Source of the DNA: JAAELZ01 sp965237995
GTDB taxonomy: Bacteria > Pseudomonadota > Gammaproteobacteria > Arenicellales > Poriferihabitantaceae
Length of the DNA: 64,000 nucleotides
NCBI GenBank assembly: GCA_965237995.1
Contig: CBDEGO010000003.1
Location: forward strand, 682,001-746,000
Direction: 5' to 3'
Positions 45,841-55,519 of the stretch are shown in pieces. Position numbers and translations under genes: made by a program. The notes under the pieces are model-generated. The model saw nothing but the letters and a program-made list of their open reading frames with translations, had not been told where the DNA came from and searched no databases. Positions within the stretch are counted from its first letter, which is position 1; each line of letters opens with the position of its first letter.

Positions 45841-46467
45841 ATGAACATCCACGAAATTCGCCACCCTTTGATCAGGCACAAGCTCGGCCTCATTCGTAAA
45901 CGCGACATCAGCACCAAAGTGTTTCGAGAATTAGCAGCAGAAATTGGTATGTTATTAACTTACGAAGCCACGCGCTCACTGCCCACCGAAGAAATCGAAA
46001 TAGATATATGGTCCGGTTCAACCAATGTAGATCAAATTAAAGGCAAAAAGATTTCAGTGGTGCCCATTTTGCGGGCAGGTATTGGCATGTTAGACGGCGT
46101 GCTGCAAGCTATTCCAAGTGCAAAGGTATCAGTGGTTGGGCTTTATCGAAATGAAGAGACGTTGCAACCAGTGGTATATTTTGAAAAATTGGTAGAAGAT
46201 ATTAACGAACGCAAGGCGATGGTGATCGACCCCATGCTAGCTACGGGCGGTACGCTCATTGCCACCATCGATATGTTAAAGAAAGCGGGTTGTAAAGATA
46301 TTGTCGGGATCTTCTTAGTCGCAGCGCCAGAAGGGATCAAAGCGCTGCAAAGTAAGCACCCCGATGTTCAGGTTTATACAGCTGCAATTGATTCTCACCT
46401 CAACGAAAATGGGTACATCATCCCTGGGTTAGGTGATGCAGGCGACAAAATATTCGGCACTAAATAA
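45841..46467 (+). CDS. upp: Uracil phosphoribosyltransferase
   Basis: This enzyme salvages uracil to UMP with PRPP. I take the ATG at 45841 (MNIHEIRHPLIRHKLGLIR), which matches the family N-terminus; the longer open frame from 45718 adds 41 unrelated residues. The 208-residue protein has VPILRAGIGMLDGVL, VGLYRNEETLQPV, the PRPP loop VIDPMLATGGTLIATI and the uracil-binding IIPGLGDAGDKIFGT. It is divergent from the split M24 gene and 16 bases upstream of the second M24 gene. Confidence 0.96.
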   Translation: MNIHEIRHPLIRHKLGLIRKRDISTKVFRELAAEIGMLLTYEATRSLPTEEIEIDIWSGSTNVDQIKGKKISVVPILRAGIGMLDGVLQAIPSAKVSVVGLYRNEETLQPVVYFEKLVEDINERKAMVIDPMLATGGTLIATIDMLKKAGCKDIVGIFLVAAPEGIKALQSKHPDVQVYTAAIDSHLNENGYIIPGLGDAGDKIFGTK

Positions 46468-46483
46468 GCACAGAGATTAAGAG

Positions 46484-47698
46484 ATGACTAGAGGTGTAGG
46501 CGGGTCTACCGCACAGATTGAACTAGGGAAGCTAAGCTCTAACAGAGACCAAGTTAAACCTATTGAACTTGATGAATATTGCTCTCGGATTAAAAAAGTC
46601 TGTGAGCTAATGGTCGCTGCTAGCGTAGATGCACTGTACTTAGACGCCACGACCAGTCTAAGATATTTTACCGGTATGCAGTGTTATATGAGTGAACGCC
46701 TGCACGGCGCAATCATCGCCGCCGATGGCAGATTGACCTACGTGTGCCCGGCATTTGAAGAGCAAAAAACTAAAGCAGAAATGGTTGTTGATGGTGGTTT
46801 TTTATTATGGGATGAACATGAATCCCCAACGGACATCGTGGCAAGCTATGCGTTAAATCTCGGTAGAGGCAACCAATCTAAGTTGGCGATTGATTCGCAG
46901 ACTCCGTTCTTTACAGCGAACCGATTGCAAAACTATGGAGATGGTTTAGACGTCGTAAACGGCGAAGAACTAATCGCGAGCTGTCGCCGCATTAAAGCAG
47001 AAAACGAACTTAAACTATTATCTCACGCCAAAGCCATCACCTTACGCGTTCAAACAGCGGCGGCCGCAATACTGCATGAAGGAATAGATACCCGTGAAGT
47101 GCAAGCCTTCTTAGATCAAGCACATCGTGCCTGCGGAATGGATGGCGCCTCAAGCTTTAAAATTGTCTTGTTTGGCGAGCCTACAGCATACCCGCACGGA
47201 GTACCTTATTCTCAAACGTTGAAGGACGGTGACATGGTTTTAATCGATACCGGTGGCACCATTCACGGATATAACTCTGACATTACGCGCAGCTATGTTT
47301 TTGGAGAACCCAATGCCAGACAACGTGAACTATGGGACATCGAGTTAGAAGCGCAACTCGCGGCATTTGACGCAGCCCAAATCGGAGCGCCATGCTCAGC
47401 GCCCGATGATGCTGCAAGAAGCGTCATCGAGGCGGCCGGCTTAGGCCCTGGCTACCAAACCCCAGGTCTTGCCCATCGCACGGGACATGGCGTGGGTTTA
47501 GATGTGCATGAACACCCATACATTGTTAAAAACAACACCTTACTGTTGGAACCTGGCATGTGCTTTTCCATCGAACCAATGATATGCAGCTATGGTGAAT
47601 TCGGTGTACGTCTCGAGGATCATGCCTATATTGGAAAAAACGGCCCCGAGTGGTTTACCCAACCTAGCTTATCGATAGACAATCCATTAAATCTATAA
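46484..47698 (+). CDS. M24-family metallopeptidase (Xaa-Pro aminopeptidase/dipeptidase-like)
   Basis: This is a 404-residue pita-bread peptidase with a creatinase-type N domain (about 25-165) and an intact C domain. Metal ligands are visible: D in MVLIDTGGTIHGYNSDITRSY (two aspartates), H in LAHRTGHGVGLDVHEHP, E in FSIEPMI and E in GVRLEDHAYI. It likely removes proline-containing N-terminal dipeptides or similar. It is 16 bases after upp, so possibly co-transcribed. Unlike the split neighbour, all metal ligands are present. Confidence 0.92.
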   Translation: MTRGVGGSTAQIELGKLSSNRDQVKPIELDEYCSRIKKVCELMVAASVDALYLDATTSLRYFTGMQCYMSERLHGAIIAADGRLTYVCPAFEEQKTKAEMVVDGGFLLWDEHESPTDIVASYALNLGRGNQSKLAIDSQTPFFTANRLQNYGDGLDVVNGEELIASCRRIKAENELKLLSHAKAITLRVQTAAAAILHEGIDTREVQAFLDQAHRACGMDGASSFKIVLFGEPTAYPHGVPYSQTLKDGDMVLIDTGGTIHGYNSDITRSYVFGEPNARQRELWDIELEAQLAAFDAAQIGAPCSAPDDAARSVIEAAGLGPGYQTPGLAHRTGHGVGLDVHEHPYIVKNNTLLLEPGMCFSIEPMICSYGEFGVRLEDHAYIGKNGPEWFTQPSLSIDNPLNL

Positions 47699-47764
47699 AC
47701 ACCTCTCAGAGTGACTCGCTTAAAGGACACATTTCTGAAAACAGAGCAATTGGTCTTTCAAATT

Positions 47765-48253
47765 ATGCAACGACGTAAATTACTAAAATCATCTCTTGTT
47801 AGTACAGCAGCCATTTCATCTAAAGTTACGTGGACGATTCCTGTTGTTTCTATAGTAGCCATACCAGCACACGCTATGACAACTGCTGATACTCTTTATT
47901 CTGGTATGGCCTCTTCGCCTAGTCCGTTTACTAATCTTCAAGACTGGTTGGCCATTGTAACTCTGCGTCAAAATGGGACTGTACCAGTCTTGCTACAGAA
48001 CTTAGCTGAGAATGTTCGTATCGCAGGGGAAATAGATTGGGTAGGTCCAGCTTTTCCACTTAGGGCCTCATCTTCTTGTGACGAACTATCCTCTGACGCT
48101 ACAGGGCGGGTTAGCGCTGTCAGTGACAGTTCAATTTCTCTCCAAATAGATCTTTTCATTAATAACAAACAAGAAAGAATATCTCTAACTGTTCCAAGTG
48201 CCAGAAGTGCGGTTTCAGTGCCGCCATTGTTGCCGGCCTGTACTTTAGGGTAA
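47765..48253 (+). CDS. Twin-arginine-exported protein of unknown function
   Basis: Starting at the ATG at 47765, the protein begins MQRRKLLKSSLVSTAAISS. This is a twin-arginine signal followed by a hydrophobic stretch and an Ala-x-Ala cleavage site (IPAHAM). The open frame reaches back to 47711 through a GTG. The mature part of about 130 residues is rich in serine and alternating hydrophobic residues, with cysteines in SSCDEL and PACTLG that may pair. I do not recognise the family. It stands alone between the M24 gene and the convergent decarboxylase. Confidence 0.55.
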   Translation: MQRRKLLKSSLVSTAAISSKVTWTIPVVSIVAIPAHAMTTADTLYSGMASSPSPFTNLQDWLAIVTLRQNGTVPVLLQNLAENVRIAGEIDWVGPAFPLRASSSCDELSSDATGRVSAVSDSSISLQIDLFINNKQERISLTVPSARSAVSVPPLLPACTLG

Positions 48254-48428
48254 CTTGCGGTAAAAGAAAAAGTGGCCAATTTGCTCATGTCATACTAACT
48301 ACTCTGACCGAAAGGCACCTAAAGTATAAGCCTGAATTAATGTGGCTAGTTAAGCCAACTTCCCAACGATGTAGAGCCAACACAGCGCACCTCATCTATT
48401 GTGGCGCAAGTTACCGGCAATTTGCGAT

Positions 48429-49793
48429 TTATTTTGCTAACGACTCTAAAGTAGTGAGCACTTGCTTAGGGTCCGTGGCGGGATTCACTACACATATTCT
48501 AAACACGGGTTCGTCTCGCCAGAACGTAGGCAAACACAGTAACGCTCCGCTGCGTCGGTGCTGCTCGGCCCAAGATTGCATTTCCTGAAGGGATTTATTC
48601 ACTGAGCGAAATAAGATAACACTTAGTTGCGGTGGCATTATTAATTCCAAATGCGTCGATTGCTCTACCCCATTAGCAATTTCATCAGTAATGGCGATCA
48701 CTGCGTCAATCGCTTGTTCATAGGCAGCCGTACCGTAAGTTGCCAAAGAAAACCACAAAGGTAAACCGCGCGCACGACGCGTTAAATGGATAGCGAAGTC
48801 ACTAGGGTTCCACGCGGCTTTATCGACCGCTTCTAAATATTCAGCCCGTTGTGCATGGGCGGCAGCTGCATGTTCTGGTTCTCGGTATACCAACGCGCAT
48901 GAATCATAAGGCGCAAATAGCCATTTGTGCGGGTCGACAATAAAACTGTGCGCGCGCTCAATGCCATCAAATGTTGGCCGCAGTTGTTTCGATGCCAACG
49001 CCGCCAAACCATATGCTCCGTCAACATGCATCCAAATTCCGTGCTGGTTACAAAAATCAGCGATCCCTGCTAAATCATCAACAGCGCCGCTATTGGTCGC
49101 GCCCGCATTTGCCACAACCGCAAATACCTCCTTCGGGTTGACAATGGCAGAACGTAACGCGTCAGCAAACATCTGACCTAAGTTGTCGCTTTCCACTAAC
49201 ACTAAGTGTACATCCATCACCCGCGCCGCGGCAGCAATACTGGAATGCGCTTCTTTACTGGCCACCAACGTCCATCGCGGCGGCCTGCCGCCTAAATCGG
49301 CCTCGCGTTTGGTTCGCGCAGCATGCAAAGCACTTAAATTCCCCATTGTTCCGCCAGCTACAAATACCCCACCTGCAGATTTTGGCCACCCCGCTAACCC
49401 AGCAAGCCACGCTAAAGCTTGATTCTCGGCGTGCACCGCCCCAGACCCACCATCCCAATTTCCTGCAAATATTTCTGCTGGGCCTAGCGCCGCATCAAAT
49501 GCCAAAGAAGCCGGCGTGGGCGCAGACGCAACAAAGGATAAACTGGTTGGGTGGTCAAATGGCCTAGCTGAAGGTACGATCACCTCAGTAAACAAGTCAA
49601 ATGCAGCCGTACTGCCAATGCCTTCTTGATTTATTGCATTATGCAGTTGCGGCGCTAATTCGCTTAACGGCTTGGCGCCGTGCTTTGGATCTGAACCATC
49701 GGCAATACGTTGCTCTATCCACTTAAGTACTGGCGCAATCAAATCAGGTTCTAGCGGAAATGGATTGCTATGACGGCTAATGGATTTTGACAT
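48429..49793 (-). CDS. Pyridoxal-phosphate-dependent decarboxylase (group II)
   Basis: This is a 454-residue decarboxylase of the aromatic amino acid/glutamate/diaminobutyrate type. The PLP lysine is K290 in FIVDPHKWLFAPYDS. The pyridine-binding aspartate is D258 in WMHVDGAYGL, and the early AENQALAWLAGLAGWP with GGTMGNLSALHAAR are family blocks. The substrate cannot be assigned; an aromatic amino acid is the general expectation. The gene is convergent with the Tat-substrate gene and separated by about 160 bases from the katG terminator. It is intact. Confidence 0.92.
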   Translation of the reverse strand: MSKSISRHSNPFPLEPDLIAPVLKWIEQRIADGSDPKHGAKPLSELAPQLHNAINQEGIGSTAAFDLFTEVIVPSARPFDHPTSLSFVASAPTPASLAFDAALGPAEIFAGNWDGGSGAVHAENQALAWLAGLAGWPKSAGGVFVAGGTMGNLSALHAARTKREADLGGRPPRWTLVASKEAHSSIAAAARVMDVHLVLVESDNLGQMFADALRSAIVNPKEVFAVVANAGATNSGAVDDLAGIADFCNQHGIWMHVDGAYGLAALASKQLRPTFDGIERAHSFIVDPHKWLFAPYDSCALVYREPEHAAAAHAQRAEYLEAVDKAAWNPSDFAIHLTRRARGLPLWFSLATYGTAAYEQAIDAVIAITDEIANGVEQSTHLELIMPPQLSVILFRSVNKSLQEMQSWAEQHRRSGALLCLPTFWRDEPVFRICVVNPATDPKQVLTTLESLAK

Positions 49794-49888
49794 TCTATGA
49801 GAAGCTTAATTTTCGATTTTTACCGATAATAACCTAATGCCATAGCTGGATGATTTTTAAGTTTGTTTACCTTTGTAACCGAGCAAAA

Positions 49889-49918
49889 AAGGCGTTTCAA
49901 ATAGGTTTGAAACGCCTT
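49889..49918 (-). terminator. Rho-independent terminator of katG
   Basis: A perfect 13-bp stem (AAGGCGTTTCAAA/TTTGAAACGCCTT) with a 4-base loop lies 35 bases past the katG stop. On the transcribed (minus) strand the stem is followed by a T-run, seen here as the AAAAAA at 49885-49890. It is a textbook intrinsic terminator. Confidence 0.93.
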
Positions 49919-49952
49919 CAAGTGCTATCGCCAAAATAGATGGCGACGATTA

Positions 49953-52127
49953 TTACTGCAAATCAAAACGATCGAGATTCATCACCTTTGTCCACGCTAA
50001 GATGAAGTCATTCACAAACTTGTCTTTCGCATCCTCTGTTGCATAAACCTCTGCGATTGCACGCAAAATTGAGTTGGAACCAAATACCAAATCCACATCA
50101 GTTGCTGACCATTTCTGGGCACCGCTTTCACGATCTACACCTTGATAAGTATTTTGGTGCGTCTGTTTCCACTTGGTTGACATATCCAACAAATTCACAA
50201 AGAAGTCATTTGATAAAACAGCTGGGTTTTCTGTAAATACGCCATTATTAGAGCCATCAGTATTAATTTCAAGCACGCGTAAACCACCGATTAATACCGC
50301 CATTTCTGGCGCCGAAAGCGTTAACAATTGAGCGCGATCTATCAGTAGATCAACCGGCTTAGCTGTCTGCCCGTTCGCCACATAGTTCCTAAAACCATCT
50401 GCTTTGGGTTCAAGGTAAGCAACAGATTCAATATCCGTGTTCTTTTGCGTCGCATCGGTTCGACCAGGGGTAAAAGGCACCGTTTTACCTGACGCTTTCT
50501 CGACGCCAGCATTACCAGCAAGTACGATTAAATCAGCCATTGAGATCGTTTGTCCTGTCGCGTTGAAATCACCTTGGATTTGTTCTAATACGGTCAATAC
50601 GTCTGCTAATTGTGACGGCTTGTTCACTTCCCAGTCTTTTTGTGGCGATAAGCGTATACGCGCACCGTTGGCTCCACCTCGTTTGTCGCTGCCACGAAAG
50701 CTCGCCGCTGACGCCCACGCAGTCGAGACTAACTGTGATACCGATAAGCCAGATTCCAGCACTTTGGATTTAAGTAAAGTAATAGCTGCGTCATCAACCA
50801 ATTCATGATCGACCGCTGGAAGCGGGTCTTGCCAAAGTTGAGGCTGCGCAACCAGCGAACCTAAAAAACGCGAATGTGGCCCCATATCTCGATGCGTTAG
50901 TTTGTACCACGCTTTAGCAAATGCCTCCTCAAACTGAGCAGGGTTTTCCATAAATCGGCGAGAGATTTTCTCATACTCTGGGTCCATTCTTAACGCAAGG
51001 TCCGCTGTTGTCATCATCGGAGCATGCGTCTTATTCGGGTTGTGAGCATCAGGAACGGCGGCTTTTGCCGACGAGTCGGTAGGTGTCCATTGATGTGCGC
51101 CCGCACCGCTTTTACTTAACTCCCACTCATAGCCAAATAGAATCTTAAAAAATTCGTGATCCCAAGTTGTTGGCGCAGTTGTCCAAGCGCCTTCAATACC
51201 AGATGTAATCGTGTCTTCGCCATGGCCCGACCCTAAGGTATTGGTCCAGCCAAAACCCTGTTCTTCTATACTACCGCCTTCCGGAGCAGCGCCAACATAT
51301 TTATCAGGGTCATCTACGCCATGCGCTTTACCAAAAGTATGGCCTCCAGCAACGAGTGCAACCGTTTCTTCATCATTCATCGCCATCCTAGAGAATGTGT
51401 CACGAATATCACGGGCTGAAAGCAATGGGTCAGGATTTCCATTTGGCCCTTCTGGATTCACATAAATCAAACCCATTTGTACCGCCCCTAGATTCCCTTC
51501 TAAATCACGATCACCGGTATAGCGCTCATCACCCATCCATTCGCTTTCGGGTCCCCAATAAATATCTTCTTCTGGCGCCCAGATATCTTCACGACCACCC
51601 GCAAACCCGAAGGTTTTAAACCCCATGGTTTCTAAGGCAACGTTACCCGCTAATATCATCAAATCTGCCCACGATATTTTTTTGCCATACCTTTGTTTGA
51701 CTGGCCAAAGCAGACGTCTAGCTTTATCTAAGTTGCCATTATCTGGCCAACTATTCAGCGGCGCAAAGCGTTGATTACCCGCACCTGCGCCGCCGCGACC
51801 ATCACCCACACGATAAGTCCCTGCGCTATGCCACGCCATGCGAACAAACAAGGGGCCATAGTGTCCGTAGTCAGCAGGCCACCAAGGTTGCGAATTCGTC
51901 ATCAACTCGGCAAGATCTTTCTTAAGGGCATCAAGATTAAGTGACTTAAATTCTTCAGCATAGTTAAAGTCTGGATCCATTGGGTCAGATTCAGCAGTAT
52001 GTTGGTGTAGCACCTTGAGGTTCACCTGATTTGGCCACCAATGTTCGTTGGCCGCTACCGCTGGTTTTTGGCTATGGGAATGCCCCATGAATGGGCATTT
52101 ACTAATATCACCGATTTTGTCGTTCAT
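49953..52127 (-). CDS. katG: Catalase-peroxidase
   Basis: This is a haem enzyme with catalase and peroxidase activity against hydrogen peroxide. The 724 residues show the distal site VRMAWHSAGTYRVGDGRGG (R96, W99, H100) and the proximal histidine in LVAGGHTFGKAHG. The tyrosine in GLIYVNPEGPNG and the methionine in RMAMNDEE are the residues that with the distal tryptophan form the M-Y-W crosslink. The second, haem-free half is present. A GGAG ribosome site precedes the ATG at 52127. It is divergent from the CocE-type gene across about 275 bases and closed by a strong terminator. Confidence 0.97.
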   Translation of the reverse strand: MNDKIGDISKCPFMGHSHSQKPAVAANEHWWPNQVNLKVLHQHTAESDPMDPDFNYAEEFKSLNLDALKKDLAELMTNSQPWWPADYGHYGPLFVRMAWHSAGTYRVGDGRGGAGAGNQRFAPLNSWPDNGNLDKARRLLWPVKQRYGKKISWADLMILAGNVALETMGFKTFGFAGGREDIWAPEEDIYWGPESEWMGDERYTGDRDLEGNLGAVQMGLIYVNPEGPNGNPDPLLSARDIRDTFSRMAMNDEETVALVAGGHTFGKAHGVDDPDKYVGAAPEGGSIEEQGFGWTNTLGSGHGEDTITSGIEGAWTTAPTTWDHEFFKILFGYEWELSKSGAGAHQWTPTDSSAKAAVPDAHNPNKTHAPMMTTADLALRMDPEYEKISRRFMENPAQFEEAFAKAWYKLTHRDMGPHSRFLGSLVAQPQLWQDPLPAVDHELVDDAAITLLKSKVLESGLSVSQLVSTAWASAASFRGSDKRGGANGARIRLSPQKDWEVNKPSQLADVLTVLEQIQGDFNATGQTISMADLIVLAGNAGVEKASGKTVPFTPGRTDATQKNTDIESVAYLEPKADGFRNYVANGQTAKPVDLLIDRAQLLTLSAPEMAVLIGGLRVLEINTDGSNNGVFTENPAVLSNDFFVNLLDMSTKWKQTHQNTYQGVDRESGAQKWSATDVDLVFGSNSILRAIAEVYATEDAKDKFVNDFILAWTKVMNLDRFDLQ

Positions 52128-52403
52128 AATTGTGACTCCAACTTTGTTTTTAAAATAGTTACTTCATCCGAAATACGTAAGCACGCTTCGGACCGTGTGA
52201 AGTAATTTATCACTGAGGCCAGGTTCACTCCAATTCAATTAAACGATAGAAACGATCGATATTTTATATATGAACTATTTTTTAGCATATTTTACCTTAC
52301 AACACTTAACCATACAGATGAAAGGTCGATCATGAAAAGAACTCGTTGAAAGTCACAAACAACAAGTGTAAATATAAAATCACACCAGTAAAGGCCACAC
52401 CAC

Positions 52404-54403
52404 ATGAATGACCCCAGCTATAAAATTCTTGAAAATGAATACATCGCTTTAACAGATGGCCGTAGTTTAGCGGCTAAAATTTGGCTACCGATAACCGCAG
52501 AATCAAACCCCGTACCTGCGATACTGGAATATTTGCCCTATCGTAAACGTGACGGTACTTCACTTCGGGACCAAAGCAATTACCCTGTGTTTGCAGCAGC
52601 GGGCTACGCCGGAATCAGAGTAGATATATCTGGTACTGGCGAATCAGATGGTGACTATGATGACGAATACTCTCCAAGAGAGTTAAGCGATGGCATAGAG
52701 GTCATAAACTGGATAGCAGCGCAAAACTGGTGCACTGGCGATGTCGGCATGATGGGTATTTCCTGGGGTGGTTTCAACAGCTTACAAATTGCGGCGCTTC
52801 GTCCGCCTGCTCTCAAAGCCGTCATAGCGATTGGTACCACTGTAGATCGCTATAACGATGACATTCATTACAAGAACGGCTGCCACCTTTACTCTAATCT
52901 CTATTGGTCTTCTACGATGCTTTGCTTTGCATCACGCCCACCTGACCCAACGTTAGTGGGTGATCGTTGGAAAGAGATGTGGCTGCATCGATTAAATACT
53001 CAGCCATTTCCACTAGAAGTTTGGTTAAACCATCAACGGCGCGATACCTATTGGAAACATGGGTCTATTTGCGAAGACTACTCAGCAATACAAATCCCCG
53101 CTATGGTCATCAGTGGCTGGGGCGATGGATACATCAACGCGCCCCCCGCCATGACTGCGAATAGCCAATCTGTTGTGTCTGCCATCAATGGCCCTTGGAT
53201 TCATAAATATCCACACTTTGCTTGGCCAATGACCCCGCATGGATTTCCATAAAGAAGCAATCAATTGGTGGGACTGTTGGCTTAAAGGAGAGGATAACCA
53301 AGCCACAGAATTTACCTGCTTATAGAGCTTTTATTTCTGAAAATGTACGACCAGGAGGTTACCGAGATTTTGAAGCCGGGCATTGGGTGGCTGAGCCTAA
53401 CTGGCCATCTGATAACATTAAGGAGCGCGCATTTTTCCTGACTCAGCAAAAGTCACTGACCAATGAAAATAATAATGGGGGGCAGCTAAGCATTTGCTCT
53501 CCACAAGACTGCGGAGTCGCTTGCGGTGAGATTTTTAGTCTAAAGCCTGATTCCGAATTATCGGGCGACCAACGCATTGATGACGCAGGTTCACTGGTTT
53601 TTGAAACTGCTGTGTTAGAAGATTCCATAACCCTATTAGGTCGGCCACAAATAAAGTTGGCTGTATCGATCAATCGACCGCTGGGGAACATCGCTGTGCG
53701 ATTGGTTGACGTCCATCCCGATGGCACCAGTCACCGAGTGAGTTGGGGCGTACTTAATCTAGCGCATAGACAAGACAATGAAACCCTTAACCAAATGACG
53801 CCGGGCAAATCTGAGCATGTGACCATTGTCTTAGATGAATGTGGCTATAGATTCTTGGCGGGACACCGCATTCGCTTATCTATCTCAACGGCTTACTGGC
53901 CGATGATCATGCCGCCACCCGAAGCGGTGACAGCTACGATTTCGTTAGGTAAAAATAGTTGCCTAAGTTTGCCGATTAGGCAAAACAATGACTCTATCAC
54001 CGTCGAAGAGCCAGAGGATTTAAACCCCCTACCAGAATATGTTTGCCATCAGCAGCCAAGCCATAATCGAACTGTTGAATATGATCTGCAAAATAGACTA
54101 ACCCACTATAAGGTAATCGATGACACCGGCGAGTATGAAATGCCCGAACACGGCATGCGATCTCGGCATACTTATAACGGCCATTGGAGTATTAGCCCTA
54201 ACGACCCGCTGAGTTCAGTAGCTCAAAACACCTACACTTGTTATTTGTCGCGTGATGATTGGCGTATTCGCACTGTATCGCAGAGCAGCCTAAGTTGCGA
54301 CAAAGACAATTACTATATAACGGCGACTATTACGGCTTACGAGGGTGATTCGGTCGTTAACCTACGAAATTGGGAACATACTATCAAACGTGATCATAGT
54401 TAG
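52404..54403 (+). pseudogene. CocE/NonD family hydrolase, broken by two frameshifts
   Basis: This is an alpha/beta hydrolase of the X-Pro dipeptidyl-peptidase (S15)/cocaine esterase family. Frame 1 (52404-53252) includes the nucleophile motif GMMGISWGGFNSLQ and ends after GPWIHKYPHFAWP. The expected continuation MDFHKEAINWWDCWLKGEDN is found in a second frame (about 53238-53325, ending at TAG). The C-terminal jelly-roll part runs in a third frame up to 54403 (FEAGHWVAEPNWPS and onward). Two independent indels are needed, so a true pseudogene is more likely than a single read error. It encodes no signal peptide. Confidence 0.85.
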
Positions 54404-54535
54404 CGCATTTTTCCCTAAGGTAGGAGTTGAAAAATACGCGCTGACTATAGTAACTGGTAATCTACCCGCGCCACCTTGTTTCACTTGATCAAGAGAATAG
54501 AGTAACGAGCGGCTTAAGCTATTTTATTTATTCAC
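54404..54535. other. Short spacer between two pseudogenes
   Basis: No gene or terminator was found between the CocE remnant and the end of the broken DJ-1 gene. Confidence 0.4.
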
Positions 54536-55163
54536 TCAAGCTAGGTTATTTTTTTTAGCGAAAGGATCCCAAGTCGAGTCACAATGCCATTCATATTCGG
54601 CCCAATCAGCCACCTGCTCACTGATTTTCTCTACCAAGAATATTTTCGATGAGCCCTAGCGCCATATCTATACCAGCTGAAACGCCGGCCGCTGTGTAGA
54701 ATTTACCCTCTTGTATCCATCTTGCTTGAGGAACCCACTCAACACGTTCACCTTGAGACTTTTACCCAATGAAAAGCATTTTTATTGGTTGTGGCTTTTT
54801 TCCCATCAAGAAGTCCACTCCTCGCCAGTAAAGCGCTACCGGTACAAACAGAAGTAATAAATTTCGCACTTTCAGATTGACGCCGTATCCAATTGAGCAG
54901 TGTAACGTTACTCACTTCTGATCTTGTACCTTTGCCGCCAGGGACAAGCAAAATATCGTAAGAATTGACATCATTGAAGGTTTTGATCAACCACCGAACG
55001 TGGCCCTTGAGCACTTCTGATATGTCCATGCTCTTCACCCACCAAGAAAGATTGAAAAATGATCAGGCAATAGGCCGAACATCTCGAGCGGACCAAATAC
55101 ATCTAATAATTCGAAGTCTTCGAATAAAATAACACCGATACTTAGTTTTATAGGTGAGTTCAT
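54536..55163 (-). pseudogene. DJ-1/PfpI-family protein remnant with several frameshifts
   Basis: The start at 55163 gives MNSPIKLSIGVILFEDFELL and LDVFGPLEMFG, then a TGA. Other frames continue with YDILLVPGGKGTRSEVSN, ITSVCTGSALLARSGLLDGKKAT (nucleophile cysteine) and, after another shift, WVPQARWIQEGKFYTAAGVSAGIDMALGLIE and the C-terminal WAEYEWHCDSTWDPFAKK to a stop near 54536. All pieces are in the family order, so this was a full-length gene of about 205 residues that has decayed. It lies next to an intact GlxA-type regulator whose N-terminal domain belongs to the same superfamily. Confidence 0.85.
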
Positions 55164-55168
55164 GATAA

Positions 55169-55453
55169 TTAGGAAATTCTATTGCGAATGACTGTTTTCT
55201 TACCTTTAACAATTTTTATTTCGTAATTGCTAAGTACACGCTGATCCGACGAGACGGGGTTTCGCTCTAAGGCACCCCCTACACGCGTTGGCCTAGGCAA
55301 TGAATCACCCCCACAGTTGGGGCACTGCTTATTGAAATTATTTTCAATACATGAAGCACAGAACGTACATTCAAACGAGCAAATCATTGCGTCAGTTGAA
55401 TCAGGGGGTAAGTCTTTATCACAGCATTCGCAATTGGGTCTAAGTTCTAGCAT
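55169..55453 (-). CDS. DUF1272 family cysteine-rich protein
   Basis: This is a 94-residue protein opening MLELRPNCECCDKDLPPDS, then MICSFECTFCASC and CPNCGG, the signature of DUF1272. Eight or more cysteines arranged in C-x2-C pairs suggest a zinc-binding module; the function of the family is unknown. The tail of about 40 residues after PRPTRVGGALERNP is longer than in many members. It lies 6 bases upstream of the broken DJ-1 gene on the same strand and divergent from the GlxA-type regulator. Confidence 0.88.
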   Translation of the reverse strand: MLELRPNCECCDKDLPPDSTDAMICSFECTFCASCIENNFNKQCPNCGGDSLPRPTRVGGALERNPVSSDQRVLSNYEIKIVKGKKTVIRNRIS

Positions 55454-55519
55454 CTTAATGTTTCCGAGAATGATTGAGATATCTAGATTAAAGGATCAAA
55501 TTGTGGCATAAATGCCAGT

